Shown here: one piece after another, positions 6,754 to 13,795 of the stretch | Layout of the letters: each line of letters opens with the position of its first letter | Numbering within the stretch: position 1 is the first letter of the stretch | Assembly (NCBI GenBank): GCA_946482165.1 | Contig: CAMLQS010000034.1 | Location: 1-23,454, forward strand | Reading direction: 5' to 3' | DNA from: an uncultured Verrucomicrobiota bacterium | GTDB lineage: Bacteria > Verrucomicrobiota > Verrucomicrobiae > Opitutales > Opitutaceae | Length of the DNA stretch: 23,454 bases | The notes under the pieces: generated by a model | What the model was told of the DNA's origin: nothing | Seen by the model: the letters and a program-made list of their open reading frames with translations, nothing else | Databases searched by the model: none | Made by a program: the position numbers and the translations under genes

Positions 6754-8394
6754 TCAGCGTTCGAGGAGGAGAGTGCGTTCCACCGGTTTGGCGGTTTGGA
6801 TATTCGGTTCGGAGGCGCGGCCGAATTGCCAGGCGACGACGGTGACGGCGACGGGGAATTTGGCGCGCGGGGGAACGGGCAAGAGGCGGAGGGTGTCGCC
6901 GTCGATCTCGGCGGGGCCTTCGCGGACGAAGTAGCGCACGGGCAGGCCGGAGTCGGAGCGCGCGGAGAGCCTGATGTGACCGCGCCCGTGTTTGACCGAG
7001 GCGGGGAGCTCGAAGGTGATCGTCTGCGGGGCGCCTTGCGTGAGCCCGCGGGGAATGTCGAGGCGCGCCTGCTGGATGGCGCGCTTGTGGTCGGCGTCGC
7101 CGGGCCAGACGGCGGCGAGCCAGGCTTCGTTGCCACGGCGGTCGTCGAGGAAGGAGGCGCGGTTGAAGGCGAGTTCCCAGGTGTCGCCGGAGATGTGGCG
7201 GATCGGGCCGGTGATGCGTTCGATGGCGATGGCGGAGGGATTGGCGGCGGGCGGGTCGATGTGCTCGCCGGCTTTCTTGCCGGCCCATTTTTCGGGGCGG
7301 CCCTGAGGCACGGTGTCGAGGAAGGCGCCGGAGACTTTGAACGTGAGACCGTCGGCTCCGGGCTTGAAGGGGATGTTCACCTGCTGGTGGGTGCCTTGGG
7401 TCTGCGGGATGATTTCGCCGTCCTGGACGTAGCCGAGCAGGGCGGGTTTCCCGCGATGGGCCGCTTGGAAGGTCTCGGCGGCCTTGGCGATTTCCTCGTC
7501 GAACCACCAGAAGGCCTGCGCGGGGTCGCCCTTGTATTCGCCGACGGGAGCGGCTGGCGCGAGCGGGGCTTTGCCCAGGCGGTAGCGGTCGACCAGCCAG
7601 CCGGTCTTGGCTGTGTCGATGGCGTTGAGGACGACGGGGCCGGAGACGGGGGCGTTTTTCGGCAGGCGCGCGGCGACGGCCTTGCGCAGGTAGAGGGCGA
7701 TGAACGCGACCTTTTCGTCGAGCATGGCGAAGTGGCCGTCGGCGGGGACGCCGAGTCCGCTGAGCGGCATGGCGGGATGTTCGGCGCGGGTCTTTAGGCC
7801 GTCGCGCATGCGGGTGTCGGCCCACTCGTATTCGCCGAGGGTGACGAGGCCGGGCACGGAGTCGATGTCGAGGCCGGCGGCCTGCGGCGCCTCCTTGGGG
7901 TCGGGCACGTAGGGCCATTGGCCGCTGAAGGAGATTCCGGCGATGACGCGTTCGGGTTTCCAGCCGGCGATATACCAAGGCATGGAGGCGGCGGCGGAGT
8001 GGCCGACGGGCACGAGCGGGGCGGCGGCCAGCTCGGAGTAGCCGGAGGTGTCGGCGAGGGCCGCGAGGAGGGCGTCGAAACGTTCGCCCGCGCCGAGATC
8101 GTGTCGGAAATTCCGGTCGAAGGTCGGCGCGACCCAGATGGCGGCGAGGCCGAGTTCGGTCAGCGCCTGGCGAAAGACCGGGTGCTCGAGCAGAGCCTCC
8201 TCCTCCATGTTGTGATGGCCGAAGACGACGCCGCGCACGGCGCGGCAGTCGGGAGGAATCCAGAGGAACGCGCGGGACTTTTCCTTCGTGGAGTTCGGGG
8301 CCGATGGGACAGGGACCGACCATTGCCACTCGGCGGCGGCGAGCGGGCGGAGGAGGGCGAGGAGGAGCAGCAGGGCAAGGAGCGGACGGAGCAT
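6754..8394 (-). CDS. Secreted alpha/beta-hydrolase (putative carbohydrate esterase)
   Basis: The 546-residue protein starts with a strong Leu-rich signal peptide (MLRPLLALLLLLALLRPLAAA, cleavage near residue 20-21). The first half is an alpha/beta-hydrolase fold: 'SRAFLWIPPDCRAVRGVVFGHHNMEEE' for the first strands and oxyanion area, a nucleophile elbow GHSAAA with S133, and a likely catalytic His in VPADGHFAML (H221). The acid residue cannot be fixed by eye. The second half (about 230-546) is beta-rich ('IERITGPIRHISGDTWELAFNRAS', 'ASVKHGRGHIRLSARSDSGLPVRYF') and resembles accessory beta-sandwich domains of secreted proteins in this phylum. Expected activity is ester removal (acetyl, methyl or feruloyl) from a polysaccharide; this is inference from fold and context. 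It lies between the beta-helix and pseudopilin genes on the same strand with gaps of about 100-135 bp and no evident terminator, so one transcript is possible. Confidence 0.75.
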   Translation of the reverse strand: MLRPLLALLLLLALLRPLAAAEWQWSVPVPSAPNSTKEKSRAFLWIPPDCRAVRGVVFGHHNMEEEALLEHPVFRQALTELGLAAIWVAPTFDRNFRHDLGAGERFDALLAALADTSGYSELAAAPLVPVGHSAAASMPWYIAGWKPERVIAGISFSGQWPYVPDPKEAPQAAGLDIDSVPGLVTLGEYEWADTRMRDGLKTRAEHPAMPLSGLGVPADGHFAMLDEKVAFIALYLRKAVAARLPKNAPVSGPVVLNAIDTAKTGWLVDRYRLGKAPLAPAAPVGEYKGDPAQAFWWFDEEIAKAAETFQAAHRGKPALLGYVQDGEIIPQTQGTHQQVNIPFKPGADGLTFKVSGAFLDTVPQGRPEKWAGKKAGEHIDPPAANPSAIAIERITGPIRHISGDTWELAFNRASFLDDRRGNEAWLAAVWPGDADHKRAIQQARLDIPRGLTQGAPQTITFELPASVKHGRGHIRLSARSDSGLPVRYFVREGPAEIDGDTLRLLPVPPRAKFPVAVTVVAWQFGRASEPNIQTAKPVERTLLLER

Positions 8395-8528
8395 GGTGGG
8401 CGGTGGGACGGAGGAGGCGTGCGACGGCGGACGGTGGAACGCGGGCGATCTGTTCGCTTGCGGACGTTTTGGCCGATGGCGGAACCCGAAGGAGCGCCCG
8501 CGAGCGAGCGGCCTACCGGGTTTGCGGC

Positions 8529-9974
8529 CTATTTTGCCTTCGGGGGCGCGGCGGGGCCGCCGGGGGCGATGCCGTTGGCCGGAAGTCCCCAGGAGCCGGG
8601 GCTGGCGAGGACGGACGCCTCGTCGAGGCGACGGCCTGCGGTCTCAAGCGTGGAGTCGACGAGCGCATCGCTGACGATGACGGGTGCGGCGGCGATCTCG
8701 TTGACCAAGGCGACACCGCGGGCGGCGGCGGGCTTGATGGGGCTGGCCATCTCGGCGTGCTCGGGCATGCCGAAGCCGAACAGGATGGGAATCGCGGGGA
8801 TGGTGCGTTCGCCGAGCTGGGCGGACAGGCGCACGCGGTGGTTTTCGCCGGCGATGGTGGCGACGGCGTGGACGAGCGACTTCGGGCCGTCGCCGACGAG
8901 CTCGAGGTCGACCTCGGAATCGTGTCCGCCGCGCAGGTAGAGGAGCGGCCCGTGGGCGATGTCGCCGCGGGAGCGCCGGACGATGGTCTGCGAGCCGATG
9001 AGGAAGCCGCGCTCGCAACCGCGGGCGACGCAGTTTTCGAGCATGGATTTTTGCGGGGACTCGTCGCGGACGCCGATCTCGAAGCCGGCGCGGGTGTTGA
9101 TGGCGGTGCAGTTGACGAGCGTGACGCGGCCGGCGTTGCCGTAGGTGCGGAAGCCGTCCTCGACCAGGCTCTTCACGTAGCCGGGGGTGACGAGGTGGCG
9201 GCCGTCGCGGTTGGGATAGACGGATTTGAAGCCGAGGTCGAAGGCGGGGCCGGAGGTGTCGCGCAACATCTCGTCGGTGGCCCGCATGACGCCCTCGGCG
9301 TAGCAATCCTCGAGGCGGATGTCGCCGCCCTCCTGGATATAGAAGCAGTGGCCGAAGGCGCGGCTGAACACGCGGCAACGGCGAAGGACGGAGCCGGAGC
9401 CGAGAACCTGTATGCCGCTTTGTTTTTTGATGCCGACGAGGTTTGGGCCGCCCTTGCCGAGCAGGTCTCCGTAGCCGTAGGGGAAGGAGCCATACACGTG
9501 CAGGGTGGCGTCCTCGAGTGTGGTGCGTTCGCCGGCGAGGGAAAGGGTGTTGCCACCGCTGCCGAGGTTGGCGCCGGTGTGGCGGAGGGAGAGGCCGGCG
9601 AGGGTGTTGCCCTTGCCGGCGACGATGAGGCAGCGGACGTAGCCGCCGGGGAGTTTCTTATAAAGGGCGGTGTCGATCTCGATGACCGCGCCGTCGAAAA
9701 CGATGCGGTTGTCGTCGCCGCGGAAGACGAACATCGGCACGGGCGGACGGCCGGGCAGGCCCTTGCGGGCGGCGCGGATCTCGGCGAGCACGGTGTCGGT
9801 GAGGTAGTCGGCCATGCGGTAGACGCCGGGCTTCAGGCGAATTTCGCGGCCGCTTCGGGCCGTCTCGCGGGCGAGATCGGAGAGGTTGTCGACCTCGACA
9901 ACCTCGGCGCGGGATGGAATGCCGACGGCGAAGGCCAGGGCGAGGACGACGGAATGCAGGATCAAGCGAATCAT
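8529..9974 (-). CDS. Secreted right-handed parallel beta-helix protein
   Basis: The protein has 481 residues from the ATG at 9974; the 70 upstream codons are Arg/Pro/Ser-rich and precede a clean signal peptide, so I leave them out. The signal (MIRLILHSVVLALAFAVG) ends near SRA, residue 23. 'LARETARSGREIRLKPGVYRM' is the usual opening of pectate-lyase-like beta-helix proteins. Successive coils follow: 'NRIVFDGAVIEID', 'NTLAGLSLRHTG', 'TTLEDATLHVYG', 'SVLRRCRVFSRAFGHCFYIQEGGDIRLEDCYAEG', 'GRVTLVNCTAINTRAGFEIG', 'SMLENCVARGCERGFLIGS'. The fold is shared by polysaccharide lyases, GH28 and non-catalytic binding proteins, so enzymatic activity cannot be stated. The tail (about 450-481) is Pro/Ala-rich. 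Context with hydrolase, GH127 and LacI-2 suggests a role in degrading or binding an extracellular glycan. Confidence 0.8.
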   Translation of the reverse strand: MIRLILHSVVLALAFAVGIPSRAEVVEVDNLSDLARETARSGREIRLKPGVYRMADYLTDTVLAEIRAARKGLPGRPPVPMFVFRGDDNRIVFDGAVIEIDTALYKKLPGGYVRCLIVAGKGNTLAGLSLRHTGANLGSGGNTLSLAGERTTLEDATLHVYGSFPYGYGDLLGKGGPNLVGIKKQSGIQVLGSGSVLRRCRVFSRAFGHCFYIQEGGDIRLEDCYAEGVMRATDEMLRDTSGPAFDLGFKSVYPNRDGRHLVTPGYVKSLVEDGFRTYGNAGRVTLVNCTAINTRAGFEIGVRDESPQKSMLENCVARGCERGFLIGSQTIVRRSRGDIAHGPLLYLRGGHDSEVDLELVGDGPKSLVHAVATIAGENHRVRLSAQLGERTIPAIPILFGFGMPEHAEMASPIKPAAARGVALVNEIAAAPVIVSDALVDSTLETAGRRLDEASVLASPGSWGLPANGIAPGGPAAPPKAK

Positions 9975-10068
9975 AGGGGGAAACGGGGATACGCCGCACT
10001 CACGGGCCGGGCGGGGTTGGGAAGCGCTCGCCTGCGAGGGGGGGACGGCCGGGCGGACGGCGAGCCGT

Positions 10069-11130
10069 TCACGCCATGCGCTCGGACATCTCGCGCGTGA
10101 CGCGCCAGCGCAGCGTTCCTCCGTTGAGGAAGTGTTCAAGTTCCTCCGCCATATAGCTGCCGAGGCGCTCGCACTCCCGGCCATGCGAGCCGGCGATGTG
10201 CGGGGTGACGATGGCGTTGGGCAGCGAGAAAAGCGGATCGTCGGCGGATGGCGGCTCGGGGTTGGTGACGTCGAGAATGGCGGTGACGTCGGGGCGGGCG
10301 CGCAGGGCCTTGACGACCGAGGGCTGGTCGAGAATCACGCCGCGGGCGGTGTTGAGCAGCGTGGAGTCGGGCCGCATCGTGCGGATGAGATCACCGGTGA
10401 TGAGGCCGACGGTCTCGGGAAGGAAGGGCGTGTGGACGGAGACGACGTCGGATTCGAGAAACAGCTCCGCGAGAGACACCCGTTTCACGCCGAGGAGAGA
10501 GGCCTCGGATTCCCTCAGATAGGGGCAGTAGACGAGGACGCGCACGTCGTAGGCGGCCAGCATCTCGGCGACCTTTCGCGCGATCATGCCGAAGGACACG
10601 AGCCCGATGGTGGCGCGAAAGGCTCCCGGGATGGGGCGGGTGTGATCACCCCAGCCTTCGCCGCGGCGAGCGAGGTCGGCGCGGCGCCAAAATTGTTTCA
10701 GCGCCAGGATCGAGACGGCGACCGTGTATTCGGCGACCGGCACCGCGTTGGCGGCGTAGGCGCTCGTGATGGCGATCCCCGAGGCCCAGAACGCGTCGGT
10801 GGTGCAATACCGGATGGAACCTGCGGCGTAGAAGATTGCGCGTAGGCGCGGAGCGGCGGCGAGGAATTCGGCGTCAAAAACCGGCGCCTTCCAGCCGGAG
10901 AAAAGAAATTCGGCCTCCGCGAGGTCGTCGCGATGATTCCGCCAGTTGGCCGGGGTCAGAATCAGCCCTTCCCTGAGATCGACCGACGCGGAGATGCGGC
11001 GCCGGTCATCTTGCGCGTAGACGATATCGATCGCGTCGGGGTCCATGGCGAAGAGACCGCGCGGGCGATGCTTTTGCGCCGCGGACGGGGGCGAAGGGAA
11101 TGGGGCGGGGGAGGCGAGCGTGAAGGACAT
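10069..11130 (-). CDS. D-isomer-specific 2-hydroxyacid dehydrogenase family protein
   Basis: The 353-residue protein belongs to the family of D-glycerate, phosphoglycerate and related dehydrogenases, which interconvert 2-oxo and D-2-hydroxy acids with NAD(P). The catalytic triad is recognisable: R263 in NTARG, E292 in NPEPP and H311 in PHIAG. Two positions are unusual. The dinucleotide motif reads GLVSFG (176-181), with Val where GxGxxG has its second Gly, and the Asp that normally ends the second Rossmann strand is replaced by Cys (VLVYCPY). Cofactor preference may therefore differ from the usual NAD. The start is either the ATG at 11130 or M29 at 11046 ('MDPDAIDIVYAQ'); the first 28 residues are Pro/Ser-rich and may not be translated. 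It is first in the minus-strand series and divergent from LacI-2, so probably the gene closest to that regulator's control. Substrate unknown; a sugar-acid product is an inference. Confidence 0.88.
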   Translation of the reverse strand: MSFTLASPAPFPSPPSAAQKHRPRGLFAMDPDAIDIVYAQDDRRRISASVDLREGLILTPANWRNHRDDLAEAEFLFSGWKAPVFDAEFLAAAPRLRAIFYAAGSIRYCTTDAFWASGIAITSAYAANAVPVAEYTVAVSILALKQFWRRADLARRGEGWGDHTRPIPGAFRATIGLVSFGMIARKVAEMLAAYDVRVLVYCPYLRESEASLLGVKRVSLAELFLESDVVSVHTPFLPETVGLITGDLIRTMRPDSTLLNTARGVILDQPSVVKALRARPDVTAILDVTNPEPPSADDPLFSLPNAIVTPHIAGSHGRECERLGSYMAEELEHFLNGGTLRWRVTREMSERMA

Positions 11131-11197
11131 GGCCGGCGGACTGCGGGTTGCCGCCTAGGCTGCAAAAGAGAGAGGCGGGGGGTAAAAGGCCTGCGCG

Positions 11198-11211
11198 GTT
11201 ACTATGGTAAC
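11198..11211. promoter_or_regulatory. Palindromic operator candidate between LacI-2 and the dehydrogenase
   Basis: GTTAC-tatg-GTAAC is a perfect 5-bp dyad in the divergent intergenic region, about 70 bp from the dehydrogenase start and about 110 bp from the LacI-2 start. It shares the frame GTTAnnnnGGTAAC with the site at 6716-6733. Unlike the LacI-1 sites it lacks a central CG, so if it is a LacI-2 operator the contact pattern is not the classical one. Confidence 0.5.
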
Positions 11212-11323
11212 AAGAACGCCCGTTCCGCGCCGCGGGAAGAGGGCGGCCGGGATCGAGAGGTGGCGGAGCGTGGCGCTGTTTGGTGTTTCCCCGCAAACGC
11301 CGGGGTGCATCGTGGCAGGCGTA

Positions 11324-12385
11324 ATGTCCAACGACCCCGCCCCACGTCCATCGCTGCGCGACATCGCCCGCGCGCTAGACATGTCCCATGTGGCGGTTTC
11401 GCTGGCATTGAGGGATTCGCCGCGTGTCTCCCAGGCGCGCAGAGTCGAGGTGAAGGCGATGGCGGAGAAGTTGGGATACCGCCCCGATCCGATGTTGGCT
11501 TCGCTGGTGGCCTATCGGCAGGGCAAGCGGCCCGCCGGCATTCGCGCCTGCCTGGGTTGGATCAACCAGTGGGACGATTCAGGGGAGCTGCGAAGCTTGA
11601 GGGAGTTCGACAACTATTGGGTTGGCGCCCGCGAGGCGGCCGAGCGTTTGGGCTATAACCTCGAGGAATTTCGCTGGCCGCTTTCCAGACCGGGCAAGCG
11701 CCTGCAGTCGATCCTGGAGACGCGGGGCGTGCGCGGCTTGCTGATCCCGCCCCACCGCGGCGGCCAAGTCCTTCCGGATTTCGACTGGAGCCGGTTTTCG
11801 ATCGTGCGCTTCGGGGCGTCGGTGAAGAACGTGTCGGCGCATTCGGTCACCAGCGACCAGGCCCACTGCTCCCGGCTCGCCTATGAAAACGTGCAGGCAC
11901 GGGGGTATCAGCGGATTGGATATGTAAGCGAACTGGTTTTGGAGCGGAACACGCGGGGGCACTTCCGCGAGGGTTTCCTGAACGCGCAGGAGGAACTCAC
12001 GCCGCGGGGGCGGAGATTGGAAACGCTCATGTTTTCGGCGGATGTCAGGCGTCACCGCAAGGAGCTTTCAGCCTGGTTGAAGGCGGAAAAGCCCGATGCG
12101 ATCGTGACGACATCGCCCTTGCTGCGCGCCGCGCTGCTCGAGATCGGGCTGCGCGTGCCGGAGGACGTGGCGGTGGCCACGACCAGCGTTCTCGACGGAA
12201 ATTTCGACGCGGGCGCGGACCAGAATTCCCACGAGATCGGGCGGGTCGCGGTGAGCACGCTCGCGAGTCTGATTCTCGAAAACGAACGGGGCATCCCTCG
12301 CTATCAGCGGCGAATCCTGGTGGAGGGACGCTGGGTGGACGGGACAAGCGTGCCCGACCGGAATGGCGCGCAGACCGCTTCGTGA
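11324..12385 (+). CDS. LacI-family transcriptional regulator (LacI-2)
   Basis: I start the 353-residue protein at the ATG at 11324 (MSNDPAPRPSLRDIARALDM), immediately before the helix-turn-helix; the open frame upstream to 11204 has no family-like sequence and overlaps the operator region. The DNA-binding domain covers about 10-55 (SLRDIARALDMSHVAVSLAL). The effector domain follows with 'GVRGLLIPPHRGG', 'GYQRIGYVSE', 'DAIVTTS', 'DVAVATTSVLDG' and 'DQNSHEIGRVAVSTLASLI'. It is a clear paralogue of LacI-1 over most of its length, sharing 'LREFDNYWVGAREAAERLGYNLEEFR'-type sequence. It most likely represses or activates the divergent dehydrogenase-led series and possibly the pseudopilin through shared palindromes; the inducer is unknown. 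It converges on hemH, whose stop lies in a shared hairpin. Confidence 0.92.
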   Translation: MSNDPAPRPSLRDIARALDMSHVAVSLALRDSPRVSQARRVEVKAMAEKLGYRPDPMLASLVAYRQGKRPAGIRACLGWINQWDDSGELRSLREFDNYWVGAREAAERLGYNLEEFRWPLSRPGKRLQSILETRGVRGLLIPPHRGGQVLPDFDWSRFSIVRFGASVKNVSAHSVTSDQAHCSRLAYENVQARGYQRIGYVSELVLERNTRGHFREGFLNAQEELTPRGRRLETLMFSADVRRHRKELSAWLKAEKPDAIVTTSPLLRAALLEIGLRVPEDVAVATTSVLDGNFDAGADQNSHEIGRVAVSTLASLILENERGIPRYQRRILVEGRWVDGTSVPDRNGAQTAS

Positions 12386-12403
12386 GCGCTTCGCCGGGCG
12401 GCG

Positions 12404-12427
12404 GCCTCGCGATCAGGATCGCGAGGC
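12404..12427. terminator. Hairpin between convergent LacI-2 and hemH
   Basis: GCCTCGCGATC and GATCGCGAGGC form a perfect 11-bp inverted repeat with only two bases between arms (in practice a 10-bp stem with a 4-base loop). It starts 18 bp after the LacI-2 stop and contains the hemH stop codon. No T-run follows on either strand, so it is a probable bidirectional 3'-end structure but not a textbook intrinsic terminator. Confidence 0.5.
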
Positions 12428-13516
12428 GGCGCCGGCGAGAGTCTTGGCCGACTCGACGCGCTGGGTCGCGGTCGGCGTTTCGCCGTCGAGCCAGCGTCGC
12501 ACGCGCCCGGCGAGGAAATCGACGTAGGGCGGCTGGTCGTTGAGGCAGGGGACGTGGTGGAAAAAATCGCCGCCGGCGTGCAGGAACTGTTCTTTGCCCT
12601 CGCCCGCGATCTCCTCGAGCGTCTCCAGGCAGTCGGCGACAAAGGCCGGGGTGAAGACGAGAAGGCGTTTTTTTCCCTCCTTCGGAAGACGCTCGAATTC
12701 GTGGTCGGTGTAGGGCGTGAGCCAGGGTTCGCCGGCGAGGCGCGACTGAAAGGAGATCGACCATTTGCCGTCGGCGAGGCCCGCGCGTTTCACGAAGGCC
12801 TGCGTGGTTTTCGTGATCTGCGCCCGGTAGCACATCGCGTGCGCCGAGGAGCAACTGTTGCAGCAGTCGGCCGCGAGGGTGCAGTGGGCCTTCGAGGCGT
12901 CGCCGACGCGGAGGTGGCGCTCGGGGATGCCGTGATAGGAGAAGAGGACGTAATCGTGCGGGTTGGATTCCAAGTGGGGCTTGGAGACTTGGTAGAGCGC
13001 CTCGATGTAATCCGCGTCCTCGTAGAAGGGCTGCACGCAGGCGATCTTTGTGCGCGGCGCGTGTCGCTTGGCCTCGTCCTGCACTTTCACGACGACCGTC
13101 TCCCATGAGGACATGGCGTAGTGCGGATACTGCGGGATGAGCAGGAGTTCCTCGATGCCGGCGGCGTCGATGGCCTGGAGAACGCTGGCGATCGAGGGCG
13201 TGCCGTAGCGCATCGCGAGGAAAACAGGGGTCTCCGGGCCGAGCGCGGAGACCAACTTTTTCTGCACGTTCATCGATGTCACGACCAGCGGCGAGCCCTG
13301 CGGCGTCCAGATTTCACGGTAGGCCTTGGCGGACTTTGGCGCGCGGGTCGGAACGATGATGCAGTTGACCAGAAATTTGGCGAACCAACGGGGCTTCAGG
13401 TCGATCACGCGCGCGTCGCCAAGAAATTCGCGCAGGTAGCGGCGGAGGTCGGGCACCTCCGTGGAGTCGGGAGAACCAAGATTGACGAGCAGGACGGCGC
13501 GTTTGGGCAGGGACAT
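12413..13516 (-). CDS. hemH: Ferrochelatase
   Basis: The 367-residue enzyme inserts Fe2+ into protoporphyrin IX (or coproporphyrin III, depending on the pathway) near the end of haem synthesis. I start at the ATG at 13516 (MSLPKRAVLLVNLGSPDS); the same frame stays open for another 669 codons opposite the kinase, which is a high-GC shadow. Family signatures are NLGSPDS, 'RYLREFLGDARVID', LLIPQYPHYAMSS, the metal-binding His in SYHGIPERH (H195) and the Glu in DCLETLEEI (E298). A Cys-rich loop, C212, C218, C219, C222 and C229 ahead of CYRAQ, marks the subset of bacterial ferrochelatases with an internal Cys cluster; in some microbial members such Cys bind a [2Fe-2S] centre, so cluster binding is possible here. 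The gene stands alone, divergent from the Ser/Thr kinase. ATTTGCGTAA, read on its own strand, lies about 60 bp upstream and also precedes the sigma-factor gene. Confidence 0.96.
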   Translation of the reverse strand: MSLPKRAVLLVNLGSPDSTEVPDLRRYLREFLGDARVIDLKPRWFAKFLVNCIIVPTRAPKSAKAYREIWTPQGSPLVVTSMNVQKKLVSALGPETPVFLAMRYGTPSIASVLQAIDAAGIEELLLIPQYPHYAMSSWETVVVKVQDEAKRHAPRTKIACVQPFYEDADYIEALYQVSKPHLESNPHDYVLFSYHGIPERHLRVGDASKAHCTLAADCCNSCSSAHAMCYRAQITKTTQAFVKRAGLADGKWSISFQSRLAGEPWLTPYTDHEFERLPKEGKKRLLVFTPAFVADCLETLEEIAGEGKEQFLHAGGDFFHHVPCLNDQPPYVDFLAGRVRRWLDGETPTATQRVESAKTLAGAASRS

Positions 13517-13795
13517 GGCAGGCCGCCAATGGGGCGGGGGCGCGCGGCCTTTGTCAAATGGCGCGCGCACTTGGGCGTTACGCAAATCGACGGCGGACCG
13601 CCCGCCGCCAGGCCTCCGGAGAACTCGGCAGCGAAGAGGTGTTTGCGGACTTGCGACGCCTAGTTGAAGCGATCCAACTTCACGCACGCAACCGATGAGT
13701 CCCCGATCGCAGTCCGCGTGGCACTTCCCCTCCGCCGCCCGAACGAAGAAGCCGATGCAGGCTTTTCGTGCGATGCGAGAGAGGCGGACCGCGCG

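Noticed and set aside
8304..10100. 598-codon plus-strand open frame opposite the beta-helix gene
   Set aside because: Gly/Ala/Asp-rich antisense shadow of GC-biased codons; the minus-strand protein has a signal peptide and beta-helix coils.
13664..13795. TTG start adding 44 residues to the Ser/Thr kinase
   Set aside because: Rare start codon with no ribosome-binding site; the ATG at 13796 has GAGAGAGG upstream.
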